A stretch of DNA of 64,000 nt from Streptomyces sp. PR69. Lineage in GTDB: Bacteria > Actinomycetota > Actinomycetes > Streptomycetales > Streptomycetaceae. Shown in pieces: positions 44,811 through 56,136 of this stretch; position 1 is the stretch's first letter, and every line of letters starts with the position of its first letter. A model generated the notes under the pieces. That model was not told where the DNA came from, did not search any database, and worked only from the letters and a program-made list of their open reading frames with translations. The translations under genes were made by a program, and so were the position numbers. The stretch covers positions 1-64,000 of the forward strand of contig NZ_JAOWCB010000010.1 in the NCBI RefSeq assembly GCF_026420845.1. Direction: 5' to 3'.

Positions 44811-45893
44811 ATGACTCAGGGGGCCGGTCAGGGACCCGCGGTGCGGACGGCGACGTTGCGTGACTTCCGCGTACCGCCCTATGCGCAGGTTCCGGTGCAG
44901 TCGCACTCTCCGGGCCACCCGGATCACATGGACCACCCCGGCAACGCCGTACCCGAGAGCGAGCCGGACGGCTACACCCCCACCGAGCGGGATCTGCCCG
45001 TGCTGGGCGAAGGCCCCGGCCACACGCTGCAGGTACAGATCACCCCGTCCCCGACGCCCGCCCCCGAGGGTCTCGGCCCGCTCTATGTCGTCGGCGACGT
45101 CCACGGCTATCTCGACGAACTCGTCGCGGCACTGACCGCGCAGGGCCTCATCGACTCGGAAGGCCACTGGGCCGCGGGCAACACCCGCCTGTGGTTCCTC
45201 GGCGACTTCACCGACCGGGGCCCGGACGGCATCGGCGTCATCGACCTCGTCATGCGGCTCTCCGCCGAGGCCGCGGCCGCCGGCGGCTACTGCAAGGCCC
45301 TGATGGGCAATCACGAGCTGCTGCTGCTCGGGGCCAAGCGCTTCGGCGACACTCCCGTCAACTCAGGGGCGGGCACGGCCACTTTCCAGGCCGCCTGGCT
45401 CCTCAACGGCGGCCAGAAGTCCGATATGGACCGGCTGCAGGATGTCCATCTGCAGTGGATGTCCCGGCTCGACGCGGTCATGGAAGAGGATGAGCACCTG
45501 CTGCTGCACTCGGACACAACCGCCTATCTGGAGTACGGCGACACAATCGCCGATGTCAATGACACGGTCCATGACATCCTCAACCGCAATGACGCCGACG
45601 AATGCTGGGATCTGTTCCGCAAGTTCACCAAGCGCTTCGCCTTCCGCGATGACGAGACCGGACCGCTGGCCGTGCGCGAGCTTCTCGACACCTACGGCGG
45701 CCGGCGCATCGTGCACGGCCACAGCCCCATTCCGTATCTGCTCGGCGAGGTCGGCACCGAAGACGGCGAGGAAGGCGAACAGCCGGTCGTCAAAGGCCCG
45801 CATGTGTATGCGGACGGGCTCGCCATCGCCATGGACGGCGGCGTCACCATGGCCGGAAAACTCCTTGTGGCACAGCTTCCCCTGCACATCTGA
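44811..45893 (+). CDS. Calcineurin-like metallophosphoesterase
   Basis: The 360-residue protein has all the metal-binding blocks of the PPP-type metallophosphoesterase family: GDVHGYL, GDFTDRGPDG, GNHELLLLG and GHSPIPYL. A disordered N-terminal 75 residues rich in Pro/Ser/His precedes the catalytic domain. A GGAGGGG site stands 3 to 4 bases before the ATG, which sets the start. It is probably a protein or nucleotide phosphatase, cytoplasmic, and follows the LacI gene by 171 bases. Confidence 0.93.
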   Translation: MTQGAGQGPAVRTATLRDFRVPPYAQVPVQSHSPGHPDHMDHPGNAVPESEPDGYTPTERDLPVLGEGPGHTLQVQITPSPTPAPEGLGPLYVVGDVHGYLDELVAALTAQGLIDSEGHWAAGNTRLWFLGDFTDRGPDGIGVIDLVMRLSAEAAAAGGYCKALMGNHELLLLGAKRFGDTPVNSGAGTATFQAAWLLNGGQKSDMDRLQDVHLQWMSRLDAVMEEDEHLLLHSDTTAYLEYGDTIADVNDTVHDILNRNDADECWDLFRKFTKRFAFRDDETGPLAVRELLDTYGGRRIVHGHSPIPYLLGEVGTEDGEEGEQPVVKGPHVYADGLAIAMDGGVTMAGKLLVAQLPLHI

Positions 45894-46041
45894 ACCGTTC
45901 CGGGACGGGCGATTTGCGGAAACCCTCTGTCTCCCCGCACCGTGACCGCTCTACCATCGGCTTATCCGTAGCAGGCTCTCCTCCGTTTCCGCCCGACTGC
46001 CCGCTCGACACAGGCGATCCGGCCCTACGGAGCATCGGGGG

Positions 46042-46905
46042 ATGCACATGAACAGCGCTGAGCACCTGATGGCCGAGGACCGCGCCGAGTACGGGCGCCT
46101 CCTCGACGAGGCGCTGCGCACTGCCCGACACCGCTCTGAACCGGCCACCGCCAGACGGCGTCTGTCCACCGAACAGCTTCGCGCGATGGCCCTGAACGCC
46201 ACCGCGCTGATCACCGCGTCCGCGACAGCCGAGTACGAGCACTACGTCAAGGTCCGCGAGGAGCTGCGCACCTCCGCGACCTCCGCCTCCGCGCACCACT
46301 CGGTGCAGGCCCCCGCCCCCTCCGGCCCCGCCGGCGAGGCCGTCGCGGAACGCGGCGCCGGCCTCGGGGCCGTGATCACCGTGCTCGCGCCGGTCCTGGC
46401 CGGGGCCGCCGCAGCGATATTCCTGACCGTCGGCTACATCCTGAAGCTCCTCAGCCCCACCCCGGCCTTCGCCGAGACGCTGCTCACCGCGGGCTGGCTC
46501 TTCGGCGCGCTCACGGCGGTGGGCATATTCGCCGCGGCGGTCGGACTGCTGGTCACGGCCCTGCGCAACGGCCCGACCCAGGTCTCCGCGGACGCCTCGG
46601 CCTCAGCCGTACCCGACGAGCTGTCCCGCGCCAGGGACGCCTGGCGAGAAGCCCTCCTCGTGCGGGGCATCCTGCCCTTCCTTGAGGCCGCCCTCACCGC
46701 CCCGGACGCAACGCAGGGGACCGTTCCCGGCCAGAGCCATGCTCATGCGGGCGACGCCTCCGCAGACGGCACAGCGCCATCGCTCCGCCCCACCAGCCGT
46801 ATGCCCAAGATCGGCTACAGCGGGCCGGACTTCACCAGCCCGGACTTCGGCGGCCAGGACTACGGCAGCTCCGGCCCCGAAAGCCCCGAACGCCGACCGG
46901 ACTGA
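46042..46905 (+). CDS. Membrane protein with two central helices, unknown function
   Basis: The 287-residue protein has an N-terminal helical cytoplasmic part (about 1-95), two membrane helices (about 108-130 and 142-170) and a C-terminal hydrophilic domain ending in repeats of PDF (SGPDFTSPDFGGQDYG). No family is recognised. An ATG two codons later is equally possible as start. It lies alone between the metallophosphoesterase and thiC, with a terminator downstream. Confidence 0.85.
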   Translation: MHMNSAEHLMAEDRAEYGRLLDEALRTARHRSEPATARRRLSTEQLRAMALNATALITASATAEYEHYVKVREELRTSATSASAHHSVQAPAPSGPAGEAVAERGAGLGAVITVLAPVLAGAAAAIFLTVGYILKLLSPTPAFAETLLTAGWLFGALTAVGIFAAAVGLLVTALRNGPTQVSADASASAVPDELSRARDAWREALLVRGILPFLEAALTAPDATQGTVPGQSHAHAGDASADGTAPSLRPTSRMPKIGYSGPDFTSPDFGGQDYGSSGPESPERRPD

Positions 46906-46977
46906 TCCCGCTGCCCCCGGCCCGAGACGACCGGCCCCATCCCCGCGGAGCGCGGAACGCCGAACCGGCCCGGACGG

Positions 46978-47010
46978 ACGGCCCGCGGCCCCCCGTGGGT
47001 CGCGGGCCGT
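46978..47010. terminator. Hairpin between convergent membrane-protein gene and thiC
   Basis: ACGGCCCGCG (46978-46987) pairs perfectly with 47001-47010 around a 13-base loop. It is well placed to end transcription from both sides. Confidence 0.7.
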
Positions 47011-47051
47011 TCCGTGCCCGGTCGGCCGTCAGGCCTCAGGCCCTCAGGCCC

Positions 47052-49045
<1,994 letters not shown>

Positions 49046-49118
49046 AGGTGCCACCACGCTAGCGTCATTTCTGGCGTGCTGAACAGAGGGGTGCCCCCGT
49101 TCTTGCGATGATCGGTCG

Positions 49119-50516
49119 GTGACTTCCTCGCCGCAGACGCCCGAACACCACGGCCACAGCCATGCCCACGGGCCCGCCGCGCCTGTCTCTCAGCATCTCC
49201 GCAGAGTGATCGCCGCGGTGCTGATTCCTTTCGCCACCGCGGTCTTCGTCGGCCTCGCCGTGCTCTGGCCCGGCGGTGCGCCGCCGCATGAGCGCACCGG
49301 TGTGGGCTTCGACCGGCAGACCTACCAGGGCAAGGTCGTCGAGGTCGAAGAGGTGGACTGCGCGGAGGTGAACGCCGCGCAGGTCCCTCCGACCGGAGAC
49401 ACCTCGACACCGGAGGGACGCGAGGCGATCAACTCCCAGCAGGGCATCTGCAAGCGGACGACGGTGGAGGTCACCAGCGGGCCGGACAAGGGGCGGACCT
49501 TTGTCGAAATCGTGCAGCCCGACGCTCCGCGGCAGTTGGAGGAGGGGCAGGGCGTGGTGGTGGCCTTTGCGCCGGACGCGCCGCGCGATCTCCAGTACTC
49601 CGTGATCGACGTAGATAGAAAACTCCCGATTGCCCTGCTTGCCGGAATCTTCGCGCTTGCAGTGATTCTGGTGGGCCGAATGCGCGGGGTGATGGCACTG
49701 ATCGCATTGGCGACATCGTTCGCCGTGCTGACGCTGTTCATCCTGCCGGCGATTCTGCAGGGCTCGAATCCGCTGGTCGTGGCCGTGGTCGGAGCCAGCG
49801 CGATCATGCTGATCGCGCTCTATGCCTGTCATGGCATCACCGCACGCACCTCGGTGGCCGTGCTCGGCACATTGATCTCGCTGCTGCTGATCGGACTGCT
49901 CGGCTCCGTCTTCATCGACTGGGCCAGTCTGACCGGCAACACCGACGACTACACCGGTCTGATCCACGGCCTGTACCCGGACATCGATATGAGCGGACTG
50001 CTGCTGGCCGGGGTGATCATCGGATCGCTCGGTGTGCTCGACGATGTGACGGTGACACAGACCTCCGCGGTCTGGGAACTGCACCAGGCGGACCCCCGGA
50101 TGGGGCCGCGCAAGCTGTATCAGGCCGCCATCCGGATCGGCCGCGACCACATCGCGTCCGTGGTCAATACGCTCGTCCTCGCCTATGCGGGCGCGGCGCT
50201 TCCGCTGCTGCTGCTCTTCTCCATCGCGCAGAGCAGTGTGGTGACGGTGGCCAACAGCGAGCTGGTGGCGCAGGAGATCGTACGGACGCTGGTGGGCTCG
50301 ATCGGGCTGGTCGCCTCGGTGCCGCTGACGACGGGGCTTGCGGCGCTCGTCGTCTCGGCCGACCGACCCGCGGAAGCGGCCGCCGGCCCGGGGACCGGTA
50401 CGGGGGGCGGTACGGGGGGCGGGACAGGCGGCCCGGGGGCCGGCGGCACGGCCTCGGGGGAGAAGCCAACCAGTCCGCGGCGGGGCGGCCGGGGCCGTCG
50501 CCGACGCGGCAAGTAG
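49119..50516 (+). CDS. YibE/F-like integral membrane protein
   Basis: The 465-residue protein starts with a His-rich cytoplasmic leader (HHGHSHAHG) and a membrane helix. A soluble extracellular domain of about 120 residues follows, then a multi-helix YibE/F domain of seven to eight segments, with the motif GVLDDVTVTQTSAVWEL between helices. The C-terminal tail is Gly/Thr then Arg/Gly-rich. The family's function is not established. The GTG start is divergent from thiC. The gene is convergent with ssgA with only 12 bases between. Confidence 0.9.
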   Translation: MTSSPQTPEHHGHSHAHGPAAPVSQHLRRVIAAVLIPFATAVFVGLAVLWPGGAPPHERTGVGFDRQTYQGKVVEVEEVDCAEVNAAQVPPTGDTSTPEGREAINSQQGICKRTTVEVTSGPDKGRTFVEIVQPDAPRQLEEGQGVVVAFAPDAPRDLQYSVIDVDRKLPIALLAGIFALAVILVGRMRGVMALIALATSFAVLTLFILPAILQGSNPLVVAVVGASAIMLIALYACHGITARTSVAVLGTLISLLLIGLLGSVFIDWASLTGNTDDYTGLIHGLYPDIDMSGLLLAGVIIGSLGVLDDVTVTQTSAVWELHQADPRMGPRKLYQAAIRIGRDHIASVVNTLVLAYAGAALPLLLLFSIAQSSVVTVANSELVAQEIVRTLVGSIGLVASVPLTTGLAALVVSADRPAEAAAGPGTGTGGGTGGGTGGPGAGGTASGEKPTSPRRGGRGRRRRGK

Positions 50517-50528
50517 CCGAGGCGCTGC

Positions 50529-50972
50529 TCAGCCTGCGTTCTCCTCGGCGAGGATCCGCCCGAGCGTGGCCTCCAGATTGCCCTCAAAGCCGGAGAGCGC
50601 ACCCTCCTGCCCCAGCGGCACCAGCGCATCCGTACGGTCGAGGAAGGCCACCAGAGGCGCCGCGCCCACCCGGAACAGCGCCCGGTCACCCCCGACCTGC
50701 AGCCTGATGGTCACATCGCGCAGCGCCCCTGATTCGCCGTAATCCAGCGGCGCGATACGCACATCACCGTGTCCCGCCGGGGCGTTGACGCCGTCGAGCA
50801 GCAGCTCCCGACCGAACGCCCAGGTCACCGGCGCATCACCGGGGAGATGGAAGGTCATACGCACCGCATAGGGATCTTCTGTGTCATAACACAGCTCCAC
50901 TGGGATCTTGAAGGAGAGCTCCTCCGAGACCAGAAAGCACATCAGAACCTCGGCCTGGACCGACTCGCGCAT
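50529..50972 (-). CDS. ssgA: Sporulation and cell-division protein SsgA
   Basis: The 147-residue protein is closely similar to S. coelicolor SsgA (from memory), starting MRESVQAEVLMCFLVSEELS and including DAPVTWAFGRELLLDGVN and PLVAFLDRTD. SsgA activates sporulation-specific septation and marks future branch and septum sites. ATG 50972 was chosen by this match; the frame extends upstream. It lies 144 bases after ssgR, its activator in S. coelicolor, on the same strand. Confidence 0.96.
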   Translation of the reverse strand: MRESVQAEVLMCFLVSEELSFKIPVELCYDTEDPYAVRMTFHLPGDAPVTWAFGRELLLDGVNAPAGHGDVRIAPLDYGESGALRDVTIRLQVGGDRALFRVGAAPLVAFLDRTDALVPLGQEGALSGFEGNLEATLGRILAEENAG

Positions 50973-51116
50973 CAGATACCCCACAGCAGATGAAGCAATG
51001 AAATGAAATTCATGGTGAAAATGCGATACTGCTCCGGAATGCCCCATCGGCCTTCTTGAGCAGCCCACTTGACGCCATCGTGCTGGAAGCAGCACCTGAT
51101 CACAAGCAGTGATTTT

Positions 51117-51896
51117 TCAGATACTGATAGAGAAGGCAAGGGAGCTCAGAAGTTGGCCAATTCCGCTGCGCAACTGCTCCGCCGCCGGAAGCAGACGTCC
51201 CTGCTGATCGGACGGCAGCGAAATGGCCATCGCGGCGGCGCCGGAGCCGGCGGTGATCGGAATCGCGGCGCACACGGTGCCCAGCGCGTATTCCTGCCGC
51301 TCCACGACGGGCTCCATACGGCCCATCGCACTCAGCCGCTCCAGCAGCGTGCGCTGATCGCGCACGGTGTACGGGGTGATGGCCTGGACGGGATGCCGGT
51401 CCAGATGGTCGAGGCGGGCCGGTTCATCGAGCTGGCTGAGCAGACACTGGCCCAGCGCATGCGCATGCCCGGTCTCGCGGAAGTCCGCCCACTCGTCGAC
51501 GGCGGGCGCATAGGGGGTGTCGGCAACGGCGACGATTTCGATTTCACCCTCGCGGTAGACCGCGAAGTAGACGGGCACCCCGATCGCGTCCCGCCAGTGC
51601 GTCAATGACTCCTCGAGTTTGGTCAGACGATTCTGCTGTGCCACATCCATGGCCAGGCGGCTCACCGAAGCGCCGAGGACGAACACCCCGTTCTCACGCC
51701 GGAGATAGTCCTCGTGCGTCAGGGTGCGCAGCAGGTGATAGGCGGTGGGCAGGGGGAGCCCGGCTTCCCGTGCGAGCTGCTTGGCGGGGGCTCCGTCCGG
51801 GTGGGAGCCCACGGCCTCCAGAAGTCTGAGCGCTCGCTGCACCGAGCCGATCAGCGTAGGGGCAGCGGCATGAGTCGCCGTTGTTGCCGTGGCCAA
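51117..51896 (-). CDS. ssgR: IclR-family regulator SsgR
   Basis: The 259-residue protein has the IclR winged helix (SVQRALRLLEAV, then AKQLAREAGLPLPTAYHLLRTL) at about 17-75 and the C-terminal IclR effector domain. Its position directly upstream of ssgA identifies it as SsgR, the IclR-type activator needed for ssgA transcription in S. coelicolor. The 197-base region before it has no gene and should contain its promoter. Confidence 0.94.
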   Translation of the reverse strand: MATATTATHAAAPTLIGSVQRALRLLEAVGSHPDGAPAKQLAREAGLPLPTAYHLLRTLTHEDYLRRENGVFVLGASVSRLAMDVAQQNRLTKLEESLTHWRDAIGVPVYFAVYREGEIEIVAVADTPYAPAVDEWADFRETGHAHALGQCLLSQLDEPARLDHLDRHPVQAITPYTVRDQRTLLERLSAMGRMEPVVERQEYALGTVCAAIPITAGSGAAAMAISLPSDQQGRLLPAAEQLRSGIGQLLSSLAFSISI

Positions 51897-52093
51897 TGGT
51901 CACCCCCAGGCGTGGTGACGGGCTGCGGGCCCGCCCGCGGGGGCCGCCCCCGCGCACCCGCCACCCCTTCTGTCGACCGCAAGGGCGGCAGAGCTTTGCC
52001 ACTGTAGGGGCAGGCCCTGTCCGGGCAAGGGGTTTGCCTGGAGCGTTCCCCCCTGCGGGCTAACGCCGGGGGCGAGGGTGTGCGAGCTCCGCT

Positions 52094-52312
52094 CTACCAG
52101 TCGCCGCGTGAGCCCGACGACGATATGAACTTCCTCACAACGAAGATGAGCCCGCCGACCAGCGCGACGAAGAGCAGCACCTTGAAGAGCAGACTGATCA
52201 CAAAGCCGACGACGCTGGCGATCATCCCCCCGAACAGGACAAGGGCGATGACGGGCACCGCAACCCACTTGACCCACCAGGGCATCCCGGCGAATATCTC
52301 CCGCACGGCCAT
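52094..52312 (-). CDS. Small membrane protein (DUF5326-like)
   Basis: The 72-residue protein has two hydrophobic segments (VKWVAVPVIALVLFGGMIA and SLLFKVLLFVALVGGLIF) joined by a short turn, then a Ser/Gly tail. It resembles a short actinobacterial family (DUF5326) with no known role. It lies between ssgR and the cupin gene on the same strand. Confidence 0.8.
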   Translation of the reverse strand: MAVREIFAGMPWWVKWVAVPVIALVLFGGMIASVVGFVISLLFKVLLFVALVGGLIFVVRKFISSSGSRGDW

Positions 52313-52463
52313 CGTCCCTACCTCACTTCTGAAGACTCGCTGTCTGAAAGAGACTCGCTGCGTTCTCTCGGTATCGATGCTAGGCGTACGGGGGTGGTGA
52401 GCGGGGGTTCGACAGCCCTTGATAACCCCTGAATGAACCCCTAGGGACCGCCGGGCGCGGCCG

Positions 52464-52781
52464 TCAGCCCTCCGGCGGAGAGAAGACCACCATCACCCTC
52501 AGGTCCTCGGTGATGTGGTGGAACTTGTGCGGAACCCCGGCCGGCACATAGATCACGCTGCCCCGCGCCGCCTCGGTCGTCTCCGTGCCCACGGTGATCG
52601 ACGCACGCCCGCTCACGACGAAGTAGACCTCGTCCTGGTTGTGCGGAAGCTGTGGATCCAGCTCCCCCGCGTCCAGTGCGTACAGCCCGACCGACATGTT
52701 CCGCTCACGCAGGAACTGGAGGTATGCGCCTTGGTTGGCGACGCGCTCAGCCTCCAGCTCGTCCAGTCGGAATGCCTTCAT
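52464..52781 (-). CDS. Small cupin-domain protein
   Basis: The 105-residue protein is a single cupin barrel with the two conserved motifs: the His in PHNQDEVYFVVSGRA and the Gly/Pro/His in YVPAGVPHKFHHI. A metal site is likely, but the ligand and reaction are not known. ATG 52781 was preferred to an upstream start on domain grounds. It is divergent from the small membrane protein gene at 52833 by 51 bases. Confidence 0.88.
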   Translation of the reverse strand: MKAFRLDELEAERVANQGAYLQFLRERNMSVGLYALDAGELDPQLPHNQDEVYFVVSGRASITVGTETTEAARGSVIYVPAGVPHKFHHITEDLRVMVVFSPPEG

Positions 52782-52832
52782 CGCCTGTCCGCCCCTGCCC
52801 TTCACCCGATCGCGTCTGCCACGATCAGACAC

Positions 52833-53210
52833 ATGATGAATTTCGTAGTCAAGACGATCGCCAACGCGGTGGCTCTGGCGGTCGCCATCTGGCTCTTCCA
52901 GGACATCACCCTCACCGGTGAGAGCACCGGCAAGAAGACCATGACGCTGATTCTGGTGGCCCTGCTCTTCGGTCTGGTCAACGTCATCGTCAAGCCGGTG
53001 GTGAAGCTGCTCACGCTGCCGCTCTTCATCCTCACCCTCGGGCTGATCACCCTGGTGATCAACGCACTGATGCTACTGCTGACCTCGTATCTCGCCGACA
53101 CTCTCGACCTGAACTTCCATGTCGACGGCTTCTGGACCGCTGTCGGGGGCGCGCTGGTCATCTCCATCGTCTCCTGGGCGATGAACGTGGCCCTGCCGGA
53201 CAAGGACTGA
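52833..53210 (+). CDS. Phage-holin-like four-helix membrane protein (PF04020 type)
   Basis: The 125-residue protein has four membrane helices and the pattern of the widespread Phage_holin_4_2/YvlD-like family (NVIVKPVVKLLTLP is the conserved loop). Despite the name it is a common chromosomal membrane protein, not evidence of a prophage. A second ATG at 52836 is equally possible. It is followed 4 bases later by the PLP enzyme gene. Confidence 0.88.
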   Translation: MMNFVVKTIANAVALAVAIWLFQDITLTGESTGKKTMTLILVALLFGLVNVIVKPVVKLLTLPLFILTLGLITLVINALMLLLTSYLADTLDLNFHVDGFWTAVGGALVISIVSWAMNVALPDKD

Positions 53211-53214
53211 CCGG

Positions 53215-54429
53215 ATGAGCGGCCATGGCGAGCCGGGAAACCGGGCCGACGGCCCGTCGGGCGGTCTGCCGGGCGACGGCACCAGGGCGGTACGGGCGGG
53301 ACTGCCCGAACCCGTGCCGTACGAGCCCGCGCTGCCGGGTCCGGTCTTCGCCGCCCACTTCCATCTGCCGGGCGAGCCGACGGGCCCGTACACCTACGGC
53401 CGCGACGAGAATCCGACGTGGACGCGGCTGGAACAGGCCGTGGGAGAGCTGGAGGCGCCCGGGGAGAGCGTCGAGACGGTCGTCTTCGCCTCCGGCATGG
53501 CGGCCGTGTCGGCGGTGCTGTTCTCCCAGCTGCGGGCCAATGACGCGGTGGTCCTGCCGGATGACGGCTACCAGGCGCTGCCGCTGCTGGGGGAGCAGCT
53601 GCGGACATACGGGGTCGAGGTGCGGACCGCCCCCACCGGCGGCGACGCCCAGCTCGGCCTGCTGGACGGCGCACGACTGCTTTGGATCGAGTCGCCGTCC
53701 AACCCGGGTCTTGAGGTCTGTGACATCCGGCGGCTGACCAGGGCCGCCCACGCCGCGGGCGCGCTCGTCGCCGTCGACAACACGCTCGCGACCCCTCTCG
53801 GACAGCGCCCCCTCCAGCTGGGTGCGGATTTCTCGGTGGCCAGCGACACCAAGGGGACAACAGGCCATGGCGATCTGCTGCTCGGCCATGTGGCCTGCCG
53901 TGATGCCGAGCTCGCGGCCGACGTGCGGCGCTGGCGGAAGGTCGTCGGGGCCATTCCCGGGCCGATGGAGGCCTGGCTGGCGCACCGTTCGCTGGCCACC
54001 GTGCAGCTGCGTGCCGACCGCCAGTGCGCCAATGCGCTGGCGCTCGCGAAAGCGCTGAGCCGGCGAGCCGGGCCCGGCGGCCCGGCGGATGTGCAGGCGG
54101 TGCGCTATCCGGGGCTGCCGTCCGACCCCTCGTACCCAACCGCCTCACGGCAGATGCGGCGCCACGGCTGTGTCGTCTCCTTCACCCTGCCCGACCGCGC
54201 CCATGCCGAGCGGTTTCTGTCCCGGCTGACGCTGGTCGACGACGCCACCAGCTTCGGGGGCGTCCGGTCCACCGCGGAGCGACGCGGCCGCTGGGGCGGC
54301 GATGCGGTGCCGGAGGGTTTCATCCGCTTCTCGGCGGGGATCGAGGACACGGACGACCTGGTGACGGACGTTCTCCGGGCGCTCGACAGGGCCGCGGACG
54401 AGGCGGCGGACGAGGCGGCGGAGGACTGA
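53215..54429 (+). CDS. Cystathionine gamma-lyase/synthase family PLP enzyme
   Basis: The 404-residue Cys/Met-metabolism enzyme has the PLP Lys in SDTKGTTGHGD and the family segments YTYGRDENPTW, VFASGMAA and WIESPSNP. It could act as cystathionine gamma-lyase or a related sulfur-amino-acid enzyme; sequence cannot separate them. The gene starts 4 bases after the holin-like gene, so they are co-transcribed. A strong terminator follows. Confidence 0.95.
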   Translation: MSGHGEPGNRADGPSGGLPGDGTRAVRAGLPEPVPYEPALPGPVFAAHFHLPGEPTGPYTYGRDENPTWTRLEQAVGELEAPGESVETVVFASGMAAVSAVLFSQLRANDAVVLPDDGYQALPLLGEQLRTYGVEVRTAPTGGDAQLGLLDGARLLWIESPSNPGLEVCDIRRLTRAAHAAGALVAVDNTLATPLGQRPLQLGADFSVASDTKGTTGHGDLLLGHVACRDAELAADVRRWRKVVGAIPGPMEAWLAHRSLATVQLRADRQCANALALAKALSRRAGPGGPADVQAVRYPGLPSDPSYPTASRQMRRHGCVVSFTLPDRAHAERFLSRLTLVDDATSFGGVRSTAERRGRWGGDAVPEGFIRFSAGIEDTDDLVTDVLRALDRAADEAADEAAED

Positions 54430-54460
54430 GCCGCGACGCGCAAGGCGGCAGGCTGAACGA

Positions 54461-54497
54461 GGCGGTCCGAGCCTCCCCCCTCCTGGCTCGGACCGCC
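54461..54497 (+). terminator. Intrinsic terminator after the PLP enzyme gene
   Basis: GGCGGTCCGAGCC (54461-54473) pairs perfectly with 54485-54497 around an 11-base pyrimidine loop. It lies 31 bases downstream of the stop codon. Confidence 0.85.
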
Positions 54498-54650
54498 GGG
54501 CGATCCGAGCGTGCAGAGCCGCTTCAAGGACCGCGTCAACAAGGCTAGTTGACTCTGCGTCAGTGTCCAATCACAGTAGCGACAGCAACCTATCGACTTA
54601 TTTATAGTTGGACTGGTCCGGGGGAAAGGTCGGGTCGGGAGGGGCACGGC

Positions 54651-55541
54651 ATGGATCTGGCCCTGCTGCGCACATTCGTCACAGTGCACCGGGCCGGCTC
54701 CTTCACCCGCGCCGCCGCGCTTCTCGGGCTCTCGCAGCCCGCCGTGACCGGGCAGATCCGCACCCTGGAACGGCAGCTCGGCCGCCCGCTCTTCCTCCGT
54801 CAGGCCCGCGGCGTCACCCCCACCACCATCGGCGACGAGCTGGCCCACCGCGCGGCACCGCATCTGGACGCCCTGGTCGAGATCGCCGAAGCCGGGCTGG
54901 ACGAGGAGTCCGGGGTACGGACCCTGCATCTGGCCGGGCCCCCCGAATTCACCTCGCAGCGCGCGCTGCCCGCCCTCACCCCGCTGATCGGCCAGGGGCT
55001 CGCCGTGCGGGCCGCCTTCGGAACCTCCGAAGAGACGCTGGACGGGCTTGCCGCGGGCCACCACGATCTGGCCATCGCCACCGCGCGGCCGCGCGGCCGG
55101 CTGCTCGCCTCGACCCCGCTGTGCGACGAGGAGCACGTCCTGGTCGCCGCGCCGCGCTGGGCCGCCCGGCTCGGTCCCGACGTCCTGCGCGAGGGCCGCG
55201 TGCTGCTGGAGCAGTTGCCGGTCGTGGAGGTCCATGAGTCGCTGCCGCTGGTCTCCCGCTACTGGTCCGCGGTCTTCGAGTCCAAGCCGGCCGCCGCCGC
55301 AGCCGTCATCGCGCCCGACCTGCGGGCCGTGCTGGAGGCGACGGCAGCGGGGGCCGGGCTCGCCGTCCTGCCGCGCTATCTGTGCGAGGAAGCCCTGGCA
55401 GAGGGCCGGGTGGCCGCCCTGCTGGAGCCTCCGGTGCCGCCGCTGCGCACCTACTTCCTGGTCGTACGCACCGGAACGCTCGCCCTCCCGCATATCGCAC
55501 GGGCGCATGAGCGCCTGCTGCGGGCCGCCGTGGACTGGTGA
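54651..55541 (+). CDS. LysR-family transcriptional regulator
   Basis: The 296-residue regulator has the LysR helix-turn-helix at about 1-60 (FVTVHRAGSFTRAAALLGLSQPAVTGQIRTLE in two parts) and a periplasmic-binding-like effector domain. The upstream gap has an AT-rich segment around 54580-54615, likely the promoter. No co-directional partner gene is adjacent other than the Nudix gene 80 bases after it. Confidence 0.93.
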   Translation: MDLALLRTFVTVHRAGSFTRAAALLGLSQPAVTGQIRTLERQLGRPLFLRQARGVTPTTIGDELAHRAAPHLDALVEIAEAGLDEESGVRTLHLAGPPEFTSQRALPALTPLIGQGLAVRAAFGTSEETLDGLAAGHHDLAIATARPRGRLLASTPLCDEEHVLVAAPRWAARLGPDVLREGRVLLEQLPVVEVHESLPLVSRYWSAVFESKPAAAAAVIAPDLRAVLEATAAGAGLAVLPRYLCEEALAEGRVAALLEPPVPPLRTYFLVVRTGTLALPHIARAHERLLRAAVDW

Positions 55542-55621
55542 CGGCCTCTCCCGGCCGATGAGAGGGCCACCGCAGAGCCGAGGGGAGTTTCAGAGCCGCC
55601 GGTGCGGGCGACTCTCTTGCC

Positions 55622-56101
55622 ATGACCGAACGACCGGTGGTCAAGCGCACCGCACGCGCCATCCTCCTCGACGGAGACGATCTCGTCCTGATCAAGCGCA
55701 CCAAGCCCGGGGTGGATCCCTACTGGCTGACTCCGGGCGGCGGGGTCGAGCCGGGCGACGCGACCGTCGTCGACGCCCTCCACCGGGAGGTCGACGAAGA
55801 GCTCGGTGCGAAGATCACCGATGTGGTGCCGTGTTTTGTGGACACCGTGGAGCACATCGCCGAGGGCGGTGTGACCGGAGTGAAGGTGCAGCACTTCTTC
55901 GTCTGCCGACTGGAGTCGATGGACCCGGCGCGACGTCATGGGCCGGAGGTCGACGAGCCCCTCGGCGAGTACGAGATCGTACGGGTGCCGTTCAGCCGGG
56001 TCGGCATCGCCGCGGTGCACCTGGTGCCGCTGTCCCTGCGGCACTATCTGGACGGCAACATCGAGGGCGTACGGGCGATGCACGCCCCCGACCTGGGCTG
56101 A
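55622..56101 (+). CDS. Nudix hydrolase
   Basis: The 159-residue protein has an intact Nudix box (GGGVEPGDATVVDALHREVDEELG, residues about 39-62) with the REVDEE metal-binding core. It would hydrolyse a nucleoside diphosphate linked to another group. The substrate is unknown. It follows the LysR gene and is convergent with the flavohaemoprotein gene. Confidence 0.93.
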   Translation: MTERPVVKRTARAILLDGDDLVLIKRTKPGVDPYWLTPGGGVEPGDATVVDALHREVDEELGAKITDVVPCFVDTVEHIAEGGVTGVKVQHFFVCRLESMDPARRHGPEVDEPLGEYEIVRVPFSRVGIAAVHLVPLSLRHYLDGNIEGVRAMHAPDLG

Positions 56102-56125
56102 CCGCCGGGCGTCTCACGGTCAGCC
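56096..56125. terminator. Shared terminator of Nudix and flavohaemoprotein genes
   Basis: GGCTGACCG (56096-56104) pairs with 56117-56125 around a 12-base loop. It overlaps the end of the Nudix gene and lies in the 35-base convergent gap. Confidence 0.6.
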
Positions 56126-56136
56126 GGCCAAGGGCG

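Noticed and set aside
52833..53210. Phage holin-like protein as a sign of a prophage
   Set aside because: The family is a common chromosomal membrane protein in actinobacteria and no other phage gene is nearby.
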